The position numbers and the translations under genes were made by a program. A stretch of 64,000 bases of DNA, from contig CP021373.1 in the NCBI GenBank assembly GCA_002600635.1, forward strand, positions 186,001 to 250,000, in the 5' to 3' direction. The DNA is from Rhizobium sp. ACO-34A (GTDB lineage: Bacteria; Pseudomonadota; Alphaproteobacteria; Rhizobiales; Rhizobiaceae). Positions 42,853-51,245 of the stretch are shown here, piece by piece. The notes under the pieces were generated by a model. It searched no databases. It was not told the origin of the DNA and saw only the letters and a program-made list of their open reading frames with translations. The stretch's first letter is position 1. The number at the start of each line of letters is the position of its first letter.

Positions 42853-44087
42853 GCCCCGTGGCTGACGTGATCGGTGAGAACGGCGGGCCATCCTCCAGGG
42901 GATGGTCCGGCCAGATGGGCACGCTGCTTGCCCTCAACGCACTCTATATCGGCTTCGGCACCATCCTGGGCACGGTCCAGGGTGGTTTGCCGCCGATTCT
43001 CCGGCAGCAGGGATACGCCATCGGTTCGGTCGGGCTGATCTATGCCTTCTACCTGCCGTTCGGCCTGGCCTTCCTGTGGGCGCACTACATCGACCGCGTG
43101 CGCCTGCCGTTTCTGGGACACCGGACCGGCTGGATCGTCGCGATGCAGGCGATTGCGGTCTGCGCCATTCTTCTGGTGGCGTTCAGCGCTGGTTTTCCGG
43201 TCGCGCTGCTGGCGGCGCTCGGCCTTGCCGCGACGGTTGCCATGGCGACCATGGACACGGCGCTCGACGCGCTGGCAGTCGAGCGGATTTCGCCGGACAG
43301 GCGGCCGCTCGCCTCGGGCCTCAAGCTCGCGGCCCTTTCCACCGGGGCGATGATCGGCAACGGCGCTTTCGTCGTGTTCTTCAGCCGTTATGGATGGACG
43401 ACGAGCTTCGTTCTTCTCGCAGCCATCATGATTGCGCTCACGCTTCCCATCCTGACGATCAGGGAACGGGGCACGGCAAACGAGGCCCGTCCTTCGGAAA
43501 AGGCGAGCCTCATCAATGTCCTGCGCGATGCCGGCCGCCGCCGGCGTCTTCTGCTGGTGACGCTGGTTTCCTGCATCATCTTCCCGCTCGCTGGTCTCAA
43601 TCGTATCATGCTGGTCGATCTCGGCGTGCCGCTGGAACGGATCGGCTGGGTCGTCGGAACGCTCGGTCCCATCAGCATGCTGCTGGTGTCCTTCGTTTCC
43701 ATGCCGCTGATGAGCAAGGCGGGCCTTTCGGCGGCATTCCTAACCTTCGGCATTCTGGGCGTGTTTTCGGTCGGCCTGCTGTCATTCGCCAGCATGTCGG
43801 GAAATGCGTCGCTTGCCATTGCCGGAAGCATCGTGACCGGGGCCGCCGTCAGCGGGATCTATGTGACGCTGATGGCGAAAATCCTCGGCTGGGCCGCGGG
43901 CAACCAGCCAGCAACCGACTACGCCGCCTATTACGGCATCAGCCGTCTCTCCAGCACCGTGCTCACCATTACCGCCGCGCAGGTCGCGGCCACAGTCGAC
44001 TGGAGCACGTTCTATGGCCTGGGCGCGGCGGTCCTCATCGCCGTTCTCATCCTTGCCAACCTTCAGATATTCAGGAGCGAAACGTGA
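42849..44087 (+). CDS. RhtX/FptX-like siderophore importer (MFS)
   Basis: 412 residues from a GTG overlapping the receptor stop (GTGA); other GTG/ATG starts at 42858 and 42915 are possible. Twelve hydrophobic segments; ALNALYIGFGTILGTVQGGL and ATMDTALDALAVERISPDRR resemble the RhtX (rhizobactin) and FptX (pyochelin) single-protein inner-membrane importers. Translational coupling to the TonB receptor supports import of the same ferric siderophore or its ligand into the cytoplasm. AmpG-like permeases are a distant alternative. Confidence 0.82.
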   Translation: MSPVADVIGENGGPSSRGWSGQMGTLLALNALYIGFGTILGTVQGGLPPILRQQGYAIGSVGLIYAFYLPFGLAFLWAHYIDRVRLPFLGHRTGWIVAMQAIAVCAILLVAFSAGFPVALLAALGLAATVAMATMDTALDALAVERISPDRRPLASGLKLAALSTGAMIGNGAFVVFFSRYGWTTSFVLLAAIMIALTLPILTIRERGTANEARPSEKASLINVLRDAGRRRRLLLVTLVSCIIFPLAGLNRIMLVDLGVPLERIGWVVGTLGPISMLLVSFVSMPLMSKAGLSAAFLTFGILGVFSVGLLSFASMSGNASLAIAGSIVTGAAVSGIYVTLMAKILGWAAGNQPATDYAAYYGISRLSSTVLTITAAQVAATVDWSTFYGLGAAVLIAVLILANLQIFRSET

Positions 44088-44518
44088 CCGCCTCCCCCTT
44101 CCTGCCACCGCTGCCCGATGAACAGCTTTTCGACATCTCCGCCTGGCCGGTGGTTTTCGGTCAGTTCCCGGAACTCGGCGAAGCCGACCGGGTCGACCGG
44201 GTGCTGAACTCGCTACAGGCGATCATCGACCAGAAGCAGCGCTTCGTCATCGTCTGGAAAATGCCCCGCCACGATCACGACGACGAGCCCCATGAAGACG
44301 AGAAGCAGTCGCTGATCTGGCTGAAGAAGCACAAGGCAGAACTGCAAACATGGTGCGCAGGTTATGTCTACGTGACACAGGACCCCGAATTGCGCGCCCT
44401 GCTTCTGGCGCGCTTCCCCGTCGTCGAGAAATTCCTGTCCTTCCCGAAGAAGGTGGCCGACGACCTGAAGGACGCCGGCGACATCGCCCGCGATTTCCTG
44501 CAGGCGGCAGACGCTTAA
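44084..44518 (+). CDS. Protein of unknown function in siderophore operon
   Basis: 144 residues from a GTG that overlaps the importer stop, with AGGAGCG upstream. Soluble, no signal peptide. The pattern FDISAWPVVFGQFPELGEAD, VLNSLQAIIDQKQRFVIVWK, an acidic His-rich loop HDHDDEPHEDE (residues about 64-74) and WCAGYVYVTQDPELRALLLA is reminiscent of SpoIIAA/STAS-like folds, but I cannot assign a family. The His/Asp/Glu loop could bind metal. Its place as the last gene of a coupled receptor-importer pair suggests a cytoplasmic role in iron release or siderophore handling. Confidence 0.75.
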   Translation: MTASPFLPPLPDEQLFDISAWPVVFGQFPELGEADRVDRVLNSLQAIIDQKQRFVIVWKMPRHDHDDEPHEDEKQSLIWLKKHKAELQTWCAGYVYVTQDPELRALLLARFPVVEKFLSFPKKVADDLKDAGDIARDFLQAADA

Positions 44519-44544
44519 GAGTCGCAGGCGAAACCAGCCTTCAA

Positions 44545-44559
44545 CGAGGCACTGCCTCG
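44545..44559. terminator. Small hairpin between convergent genes
   Basis: CGAGGC-ACT-GCCTCG between the siderophore operon end and the GntR-family stop. Six-bp stem; weak evidence as a shared terminator. Confidence 0.35.
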
Positions 44560-44560
44560 C

Positions 44561-45460
44561 TCAGAACTCCGCGGCGCGGCGCAGATGCTGGCGGAGCAGG
44601 GCTTCGGCCCATTCGCGCTCACCGACCGCGAGCGCATCCAGAATCTGGAGATGCTCGCGGCAGGACTGGGCGATGCGTTCGAACGAAAGCTCGGAATAGA
44701 TGGCGGATTCCTGCATGCGGCGCAGGTTGTTCTGCTGGCGCACGGCTTCGATGAAAAAGCGGTTGCGGGAAAAGACGGCCAAGCCCTCGTGAAAGGCGTT
44801 GTTGACCCGCAACCACTCCTCCGCATCCGGCACGATGCCGGCCGACAGGATGCGGGTGTGCATATGGCGAAGACCTTCGAGCTGACGGTCGTCCAGAGCG
44901 AAATTCCGTCCCCTGAGCGCGGCGCACTCCACGGCCATGCGGAATTCATAGCTGTCGGACAGGGCCATTTCATCATCGAGCGAATCTGAAAACCGCCAGC
45001 CATGGCCCGGCTGCCGGTGAGCGAGCCCCTCTGTCGAAAACCGCAGCAGCAGCTTGCGGACAAGGCCGCGTGCAATGCCGTAGCGCGCGATCAGCTCCGC
45101 CTCCGAGACATCCTGCGGCAGCGTGCCGCGCGCCCTGTCGCGGATCATCAGGCGATAGGTTTCTTCCAGCGGCGAATCCGGCGCGACGGCCTCGATATCC
45201 ACATTCTCGGCATCGGCCGTGACCTGAAGACCGCGCCCCGGCGCGGGAACGGGGCCGACCACGCCCTGACGGGAAAGGATCTGCAATGCAACGGTGACCG
45301 GCGAGCGCGAGACCCCGAAACGCCGCGCCAGATCCGGCACGGATATGCGGGTGCCCGGTTTCCAGCCGTTGTCTCGAATGAATTCGAGGATGCGCCGCGC
45401 CAGATCGATCTGCAGCGGTGTCAGGACCTCTTGTCCGGAATGCTTTTCATCATCCGCCAT
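44561..45460 (-). CDS. GntR/FadR-family transcriptional regulator with two winged-helix domains
   Basis: 299 residues, about 60 longer than typical FadR-type regulators. Residues 14-80 are the expected GntR helix (LARRILEFIRDNGWKPGTRI, LARRFGVSRSPVTVALQIL). A second winged-helix-like segment follows at about 98-160 (ELIARYGIARGLVRKLLLRF, LAHRQPGHGWRF), then the all-helical FCD ligand domain (FRMAVECAALRGRNF, HEGLAVFSRN, HLQILDALAVGE). Divergent from the C45 hydrolase and peptide importer, which it probably controls through AAAATGC repeats in the shared promoter. Confidence 0.9.
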   Translation of the reverse strand: MADDEKHSGQEVLTPLQIDLARRILEFIRDNGWKPGTRISVPDLARRFGVSRSPVTVALQILSRQGVVGPVPAPGRGLQVTADAENVDIEAVAPDSPLEETYRLMIRDRARGTLPQDVSEAELIARYGIARGLVRKLLLRFSTEGLAHRQPGHGWRFSDSLDDEMALSDSYEFRMAVECAALRGRNFALDDRQLEGLRHMHTRILSAGIVPDAEEWLRVNNAFHEGLAVFSRNRFFIEAVRQQNNLRRMQESAIYSELSFERIAQSCREHLQILDALAVGEREWAEALLRQHLRRAAEF

Positions 45461-45521
45461 GCGGGTCTCCTCCGATCATCGTCCTTATAGTCTCGAATTG
45501 GATTTTCCGAAAGGTTGGGTA

Positions 45522-45557
45522 AAATGCAAAAAATGCTTTTCAGTTTATCAAAATGCA
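45522..45557. promoter_or_regulatory. AAAATGC triplicate in GntR/C45 divergent promoter
   Basis: AAAATGCA at 45522-45529, AAAATGC at 45531-45537 and AAAATGCA at 45550-45557 in an AT-rich 138-bp gap. Candidate binding sites for the divergent GntR protein. Confidence 0.45.
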
Positions 45558-45598
45558 TATAACTTGGGTTTAACATCAAGAATGGGAACCTTTTGTTC

Positions 45599-46738
45599 AT
45601 GTCATCAACCGCTCCTTTCCCCCTTATCGAAATTGAGGGAAGTCCTCGCGAACGCGGCCGCTCCTATGGCGAACAGGCGCGTGAGCGCATTCACGGCTCC
45701 GTCGCCCTTTATTCGGGAAGCCTCGGAAAGATGGGCCTGACGAAGCCCGACATCGCCGCGATGGCGATCGATTTCGCGCCGCGCATTGCCGCCTGGGCGC
45801 CCGATCTGATGGAAGAAATGGAAGGCATCGCCGAAGGCGCCAATCTGGCGCTATCCGATATCGTCCTGATCAACGCCCGCACCGAGGTTCTGCAACTCGG
45901 TCAGCGCAACTCGGAAAAGGACCAGGAACCCGATGGCTGCACCGGCGCCGTGGCGTTGCCGCAGGCGACCGCCAACGGCCGGCTGCTGCACGGCCAGAAC
46001 TGGGACTGGCGCGCCGAATGCGCCGAGACATCCGTGGTGGTGAAGATCCTGCGCGACGACGGGCCTGACCTGCTGACCTTCACCGAAGCGGGCGGGCTTG
46101 CCCGGTCCGGCATGAACTCGGCCGGGATCTCGATCACCGCCAACTATCTGGAATGCGATCGCGATTATGCCCGGCTCGGCATTCCCCTGCCCTTCATCCG
46201 CCGCCGCGCGCTGGAGGCAGGCCATTTCGCCAATGCGCTGCGTGTGGTGGCGACGACGCCGAAATCCGGCTCCAACAACATGATGCTGGCCACGGCCGAA
46301 GGTTTTGCCGTCGATCTGGAATGCGCCCCGGACGAGGCCTTCGCCATCTATCCGGACGAAAGCGGCCTGATCGTTCACGCAAACCACTGGCTGCACATGG
46401 CGGCGCTTTCCAAGCTGCGTGAAAGCGGCCTTGGCGACGTGCCGGACAGCCTTTACCGCGATGCCCGCGTTCGCAGTCATCTCGCCGCGCCGGCACAGGC
46501 GGGCAGGCTCTCCATGGATGACATGAAGAAAGGCTTCTTCGACGATTTCTCCACCCCCTTCGCCGTCTGCCGTCCGCCCTATCGCAAGGATACGGGCAAT
46601 CTTTCCGCCACCGTCGCGATGATCGTCATGGAGCCGGCGTCCGGCATCATGGAGGTTGCGCCGCTGCCGGCGATCAATACCGGCTTCACCCGCTATCAGC
46701 TGACGATGGACCGGACGGTCGTCGAGCGCGCGGCGTGA
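45599..46738 (+). CDS. C45-family (isopenicillin N acyltransferase-like) autoproteolytic hydrolase
   Basis: 379 residues from ATG 45599; ribosome site weak. N-terminus IEGSPRERGRSYGEQARERI is the C45 opening. The predicted self-cleavage site is DG-Cys 114 (DGCTGAVAL), giving a beta subunit with N-terminal nucleophile Cys, followed by GQNWDW as in acyl-CoA:6-APA acyltransferase. Bacterial members are mostly amidohydrolases or acyltransferases of unknown substrate. It lies 16 bp before a peptide importer and is presumably cytoplasmic (no signal peptide), so it probably acts on an imported amide, lactam or acylated peptide. Confidence 0.9.
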   Translation: MSSTAPFPLIEIEGSPRERGRSYGEQARERIHGSVALYSGSLGKMGLTKPDIAAMAIDFAPRIAAWAPDLMEEMEGIAEGANLALSDIVLINARTEVLQLGQRNSEKDQEPDGCTGAVALPQATANGRLLHGQNWDWRAECAETSVVVKILRDDGPDLLTFTEAGGLARSGMNSAGISITANYLECDRDYARLGIPLPFIRRRALEAGHFANALRVVATTPKSGSNNMMLATAEGFAVDLECAPDEAFAIYPDESGLIVHANHWLHMAALSKLRESGLGDVPDSLYRDARVRSHLAAPAQAGRLSMDDMKKGFFDDFSTPFAVCRPPYRKDTGNLSATVAMIVMEPASGIMEVAPLPAINTGFTRYQLTMDRTVVERAA

Positions 46739-46754
46739 CCGGCGGGGCGGCCTC

Positions 46755-47696
46755 ATGATCCGGTTCATCGCCTCCCGTCTTCTGTCCGCCATCCCGACCC
46801 TGCTGATCGTCGTCATCACCATCTTCACCCTGATGCGGATGATCCCCGGCGATCCGGCAAGCCTGATGCTCGGCGATCTGGCCGATCCGGGGCAGCTGGA
46901 AGCCATGCGCCGCAGCATGGGCCTCGACCAGCCGGTATGGCTGCAGTTTCTCTATTGGCTCGGCGATGTGCTCAGGGGGGATTTCGGCACTTCGATTACC
47001 CTGCGGGAGCCGGTGCTCGGCCTCATCCTCGACCGTTTCTCGGTTTCGGCCGGGATCGTTCTGGCGGCAATCGTGCTTTCCGTGCTGGTCGCGGTTCCCG
47101 CCGGCATGATCGCGGCATGGCGGCAGAACAGCGTCACCGATCTTGTCGTCGTCGGTGTCGCGACCCTGCTCCTCTCCGTCCCGTCCTTCTGGGTGGGACT
47201 GATGCTGCTCCTCCTGTTCGGACTTACCCTCGGCTGGCTGCCCATCGTCGGCTATGTACCGTTCTCGCAGGATATCGGCGGGGCGATCATGGCGATGATC
47301 CTGCCGGTCGCGACCATCGTTCTGGTGGAAAGCGGCTCGATCGCGCGCATGGCCCGCGCCTCGATGATCGAAGTGTCCCGGCTGGAATACATCACCCATG
47401 CGAGAGCCAAGGGCCTCTCCGAGGGCGCGGTGATGTGGCGGCATGCCTTCAGGAACGCTTTTGCGCCGACATGGACGCTGATCGGTCTGGTGCTCGGCAG
47501 CCTGCTCGCCAACATCGCCGTCATCGAAACGGTGTTCACCATTCCGGGTCTCGGCCGCCTGATGATCGATGCGATCTACGCCCGCGATTATCCCGTGGTT
47601 CAGGGCTGCATGCTGTTCATCGCGGTCATCTATGTGCTGGTCAACCTGCTCGTCGACCTCGTCTATCCCCTGCTCGATCCGAGGGTTGCGGCATGA
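46755..47696 (+). CDS. Dipeptide/oligopeptide-type ABC transporter permease (DppB family)
   Basis: 313 residues, six membrane segments. Opens MIRFIASRLLSAIPTLLIVV with the family RMIPGDPA motif; ends with the EAA-loop YITHARAKGLSEGAVMWRHA and GRLMIDAIYARDYPVVQG. Forms the pore with the DppC partner, whose start overlaps its stop. This operon has no binding-protein gene of its own; the orphan binding protein at 52288 may serve it. Confidence 0.94.
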   Translation: MIRFIASRLLSAIPTLLIVVITIFTLMRMIPGDPASLMLGDLADPGQLEAMRRSMGLDQPVWLQFLYWLGDVLRGDFGTSITLREPVLGLILDRFSVSAGIVLAAIVLSVLVAVPAGMIAAWRQNSVTDLVVVGVATLLLSVPSFWVGLMLLLLFGLTLGWLPIVGYVPFSQDIGGAIMAMILPVATIVLVESGSIARMARASMIEVSRLEYITHARAKGLSEGAVMWRHAFRNAFAPTWTLIGLVLGSLLANIAVIETVFTIPGLGRLMIDAIYARDYPVVQGCMLFIAVIYVLVNLLVDLVYPLLDPRVAA

Positions 47697-48505
47697 AACG
47701 TCCTCCGCTCAACATCATGATCGGCGGGCCGATCGTCTGCCTGCTGCTCGCCGCCGCCCTGTTTGCCCCGTGGCTTGCGCCCTATAATCCGGTCGGGCTG
47801 GATCTCAAGGCCCGCATGCTCGGCCCCGGCGGCGCGCATGTTCTCGGCGCCGACGAATTCGGCCGCGACGTGCTGAGCCGCCTGCTTTTTGGCGCCCGCG
47901 CCTCCGTCGGCATCGCGCTTGCGACCACCGCCTTTGCCGTGGCCTCCGGCCTGCTGCTCGGCATTTTCGCCGGCTTCCTGAGGGGCGTCGTCGATCGCAT
48001 CATCATGGTGTTCAACGATGCCTTCCTCGCCTTTCCGGGTCTGCTGCTCGCGCTCGGCATCATGGCCGTGTTCGGCGCAAGCCAGAGCGGCATCATCGTG
48101 GCGCTCGGCCTTGCCTATATGCCGGTGGTGGTGCGCGTGGTGCGCGGCTCCGTGCTGTCCATCCGCGAGCGCGAATTCGTCGAAGCCTCACGCGTCAGCG
48201 GCAACAGCGAATTCTATACGATGGCGCGCCATGTCCTGCCGAACTGCCTCGCCCCGGTGATCGTGCTCGCCACCACAATGTTCGGCTGGATCGTGCTTTC
48301 GGAAAGCGCGCTCTCCTTCCTAGGGCTTGGCGTGCCGCCACCGGCGCCGAGCTGGGGCAACATGCTGGCGACAGGCCGGCCCTATGCCGGTCAGGCGCCC
48401 CACCTCGTTATCCTGCCGGGGCTCTGCATCTCGCTTGCGCTGCTCGGCGTGAACCTGCTCGGCGATGCGCTGCGCGACTGGCTCGACCCGAAGATGAAAG
48501 GCTGA
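47693..48505 (+). CDS. Dipeptide/oligopeptide-type ABC transporter permease (DppC family)
   Basis: 270 residues; ATGA overlap with the DppB stop. LGADEFGRDVLSRLLFGARA is the DppC hallmark; EAA loop FVEASRVSGNSEFYTMARHV; ends GVNLLGDALRDWLDPKMKG. Inner-membrane permease partner of the preceding gene. Confidence 0.94.
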   Translation: MKRPPLNIMIGGPIVCLLLAAALFAPWLAPYNPVGLDLKARMLGPGGAHVLGADEFGRDVLSRLLFGARASVGIALATTAFAVASGLLLGIFAGFLRGVVDRIIMVFNDAFLAFPGLLLALGIMAVFGASQSGIIVALGLAYMPVVVRVVRGSVLSIREREFVEASRVSGNSEFYTMARHVLPNCLAPVIVLATTMFGWIVLSESALSFLGLGVPPPAPSWGNMLATGRPYAGQAPHLVILPGLCISLALLGVNLLGDALRDWLDPKMKG

Positions 48506-48510
48506 ACCCC

Positions 48511-50163
48511 ATGACGTCTGAACCCATGACGGCTGGAAACACGACGCCTGATCCCATGACGGGGGCCGGGCTGGTGATCGAAAACCTGACCATCGGAACC
48601 GGCGTGCTCGATACGCCGGTGGTCGAGCGCCTCTCCTTCTCCGTGCCGCCGGGACACATGACGGCGCTCGTCGGAGAGTCCGGTTCGGGCAAGACCATGG
48701 CGGCGCGCTCAATCATGGGTCTGCTTCCCGCTCCGCTGAAAGTCTCGCCGGCAAGCCGTATCCTGTTCAACGGCAAGGATCTCTCACGGCTTTCGCCGCG
48801 TGACCTGCGGCGCGTTCGCGGCGCGGAGATCGGCATGATCTTTCAGGAGCCGATGGTTTCCCTCAATCCCTCCATGACCATCGGCCGGCAGATTGCCGAG
48901 GGCATGCGCCTGCACCTGTCGCTGGACGACAAGGAAATCCATCGCCGCTGCATCGAAATGCTGGAGCGGATCCGCATCCGCAATCCGGAGGAATGCCTGA
49001 AGGCTTGGCCGCACCAGTTTTCCGGCGGCATGCGCCAGCGCATCATGATCGCCTCGGCGATGCTGCTGAAACCGAAGCTGCTGATCGCCGACGAGCCGAC
49101 GACGGCGCTCGATACGCTGGTCAGCCGCGATGTGCTCGACCTGATGACCGAGCTTGCGCGGGAAAGCGGCACGTCCGTGCTGCTCATCAGCCATGATCTG
49201 GGAATGGTCGCGCATTATGTGCAGGACGTGGTGGTCATGCAGTCCGGTTCCGCGGTCGAGGCTGGTGCCGCCTCGACCGTGCTCCGGACGCCGCAGCATG
49301 CCTATACGCGCAAGCTGGTGGAGGCGCTGCCGCGACGCGGTCCAGCCCGCGCGCCTGCCGATCCCGGTACGCCGCCGCTGCTCAAGGTCAGCGATCTTTC
49401 GATCGGATACCGGGAACATGGCAGCGCCTTTTCCCGCGGTGACTTCCGGCGCGTCGTGCATGAGGTCGATTTCGAGGTGAGGCCCGGCGAAACGCTGGCG
49501 CTCGTCGGCGCGTCGGGTTCCGGCAAGACGACGCTCGGGCGCAGCCTGATCGGGCTTGCCGAACCGGAAGCCGGCTCCATCGTCTTTCAGGGGCAGGAAA
49601 TCGCCGGCAAGGGGCCGGCCCATGCATGCCCGGCGCGGCGCAACATGCAGATGATCTTTCAGGACCCCTATTCCTCGCTCGATCCGCGCCAGAAGATCGG
49701 CTCGATCCTCGCCGAACCGCTGCGCCATGTGTCCGGCCTCGACGCGGTGGATCGGCGAAAGCGCGTTCTCGAAACCTGCAGCGAGGTCGGCCTGGATTGG
49801 GCACTGACGGACCGGCTGCCCCACCAGCTTTCCGGCGGCCAGCGCCAGCGCGTGGCCATCGCCCGCGCCATCGTCACTCGCCCGGCCTTCGTCATCGCCG
49901 ACGAACCGGTTTCCGCCCTCGACATGACTATCCAGAAGCAGATCCTCGAGCTGATCCGCCGCCTGCAGGATCATCACGGCTTTGCCTGCCTGTTCGTATC
50001 GCACGATCTCGGAGCCGTGGAACAGGTGGCTGACCGTGTCGCGGTGATGGAGGCCGGCCACATCGTCGAGCTCAAGACCCGCGATGCGTTGTTCGACAAC
50101 CCGGAGCATCCGTATACCAAGCGTCTTCTGGGGGCTTCCCTCAGGTTCGAACACGCTGCCTGA
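48511..50163 (+). CDS. Fused DppD-DppF-type ABC transporter ATP-binding protein
   Basis: 550 residues with two complete ATPase domains. First: Walker A GESGSGKT, signature FSGGMRQRI, Walker B LLIADEPTTALD. Second (from about residue 295): Walker A GASGSGKT, signature LSGGQRQRVAIARA, Walker B FVIADEPVSALD. Peptide-importer C-terminal markers HAYTRKLVEALPRR and HPYTKRLLGAS are in both halves. Three PMT repeats at the N-terminus (ATGACG units) offer alternative starts at 48526 and 48556. Energises the two permeases just upstream. Confidence 0.93.
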   Translation: MTSEPMTAGNTTPDPMTGAGLVIENLTIGTGVLDTPVVERLSFSVPPGHMTALVGESGSGKTMAARSIMGLLPAPLKVSPASRILFNGKDLSRLSPRDLRRVRGAEIGMIFQEPMVSLNPSMTIGRQIAEGMRLHLSLDDKEIHRRCIEMLERIRIRNPEECLKAWPHQFSGGMRQRIMIASAMLLKPKLLIADEPTTALDTLVSRDVLDLMTELARESGTSVLLISHDLGMVAHYVQDVVVMQSGSAVEAGAASTVLRTPQHAYTRKLVEALPRRGPARAPADPGTPPLLKVSDLSIGYREHGSAFSRGDFRRVVHEVDFEVRPGETLALVGASGSGKTTLGRSLIGLAEPEAGSIVFQGQEIAGKGPAHACPARRNMQMIFQDPYSSLDPRQKIGSILAEPLRHVSGLDAVDRRKRVLETCSEVGLDWALTDRLPHQLSGGQRQRVAIARAIVTRPAFVIADEPVSALDMTIQKQILELIRRLQDHHGFACLFVSHDLGAVEQVADRVAVMEAGHIVELKTRDALFDNPEHPYTKRLLGASLRFEHAA

Positions 50164-50170
50164 AGGCGAC

Positions 50171-50202
50171 GGCTGGCCGCGGAGAAGCTGCGGCCATCAG
50201 CC
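50171..50202. terminator. Hairpin between convergent ABC and LysR genes
   Basis: GGCTGGCCGC / GCGGCCATCAGCC with a 3-base bulge; it overlaps the LysR stop codon. Possible bidirectional terminator. Confidence 0.4.
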
Positions 50203-51090
50203 GGCGATAGCCAGACCTCCGTGGCGACCGATGGTGCTGCCGATTTCGCCGACGAGGCTATCGAGCGCCGGGTTCCTCGATTTCCGGGCGCGGCGGACGA
50301 TATAGGCCAGGGCCGGCGGCTGCGGCAATCCATCGACGACGACCTGCATCTCGCCACGGATATGCCGGTCGTTCAGCAATGCCACGCCCATGGCCGCGTT
50401 GACGGCCGAGACGATTCCGGCGGCGCTGGAACATTCGTAGACGGTTTCAAGAACGGCGTCGTCCCGGCCGATGTCGAACGCCCATTGGCGATAGAAGCAC
50501 TCGTCATCGAACGACAGGAACGGGATCGAGCCGTCCTTCCGGAGCGCCAGATCGGGATGCTTCACCCAATGAAGACCCTCGCGATAGAGCACGACGTCGG
50601 TAGGCCGCACTTCATGGCCGAAGACCTGAATGATGGCGGCGTCGAGTTCGCCGCGTTCGAGCATGGCGCGAAGGACGAGGCTCATGCGGACCTTGGTGCG
50701 CACCGTGACGTTCGGGTGCAGCCGCCGGAAACGGCCGAGAATGCGGGAAAGGTCGCTGCAGGCGGTATCCTCGGTGAGGCCGAGCGCAAGCCGTCCCGCA
50801 AGCGGGGTCTTCGAAAGACTGAGCAGCGCCTCGTCGTGCAGCCCGAGGATACGGGCCGCATAATCCAGCAGGTCTTCGCCTGCAGCCGTGAACATCGGGC
50901 CGCCCGGTTTCCGGCTCAACAGCTCGCTATCGAGAGCGACCTCCAGCCTCTTGATCTTGTGGCTTACGGCGGATTGCGAAAGGCCCAGAGCGGCGGCGGC
51001 CCGGGTAATGCCGCCATGCTGGCGGATCGCGGAAAGCGCTCTCAGCGCATCGATCTCAAGGCGGCGGCTGTTCAGCTCGTTCATCGTCAT
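50197..51090 (-). CDS. LysR-family transcriptional regulator
   Basis: 297 residues from MTMNELNSRRLEIDALRAL; a start 12 codons upstream is less likely. Helix-turn-helix GGITRAAAALGLSQSAVSHK (residues about 26-45) followed by IKRLEVALDSELLSRKPGG; full substrate domain including AGRLALGLTEDTACSDLSRI. Divergent from the EamA transporter gene with TGTCATGA sites between; it likely regulates that exporter and perhaps the peptide genes. Confidence 0.92.
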   Translation of the reverse strand: MTMNELNSRRLEIDALRALSAIRQHGGITRAAAALGLSQSAVSHKIKRLEVALDSELLSRKPGGPMFTAAGEDLLDYAARILGLHDEALLSLSKTPLAGRLALGLTEDTACSDLSRILGRFRRLHPNVTVRTKVRMSLVLRAMLERGELDAAIIQVFGHEVRPTDVVLYREGLHWVKHPDLALRKDGSIPFLSFDDECFYRQWAFDIGRDDAVLETVYECSSAAGIVSAVNAAMGVALLNDRHIRGEMQVVVDGLPQPPALAYIVRRARKSRNPALDSLVGEIGSTIGRHGGLAIAG

Positions 51091-51136
51091 CCCATTCTCG
51101 ATCTGTCCGAGACAGGGCTTTACCACGAATTTTCCC

Positions 51137-51187
51137 TGTCATGATACAGATGCATGAAAAGTCATGACATCATCGAAATTTGTCATG
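51137..51187. promoter_or_regulatory. TGTCATGA dyad between LysR and EamA genes
   Basis: TGTCATGA (51137-51144) and its complement TCATGACA (51162-51169) spaced by 17 bases, with a third half-site TGTCATG at 51181. The spacing fits LysR-type tetramer binding in the divergent promoter. Confidence 0.5.
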
Positions 51188-51245
51188 TGCGCGTCTCGCG
51201 CGATCCGCCTATTGGTTGCGGACTTTCCATGCGCCAGAACCGTTG

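Noticed and set aside
41161..42891. 576-codon minus-strand frame opposite the TonB receptor
   Set aside because: Shadow of the receptor barrel; no recognisable domain.
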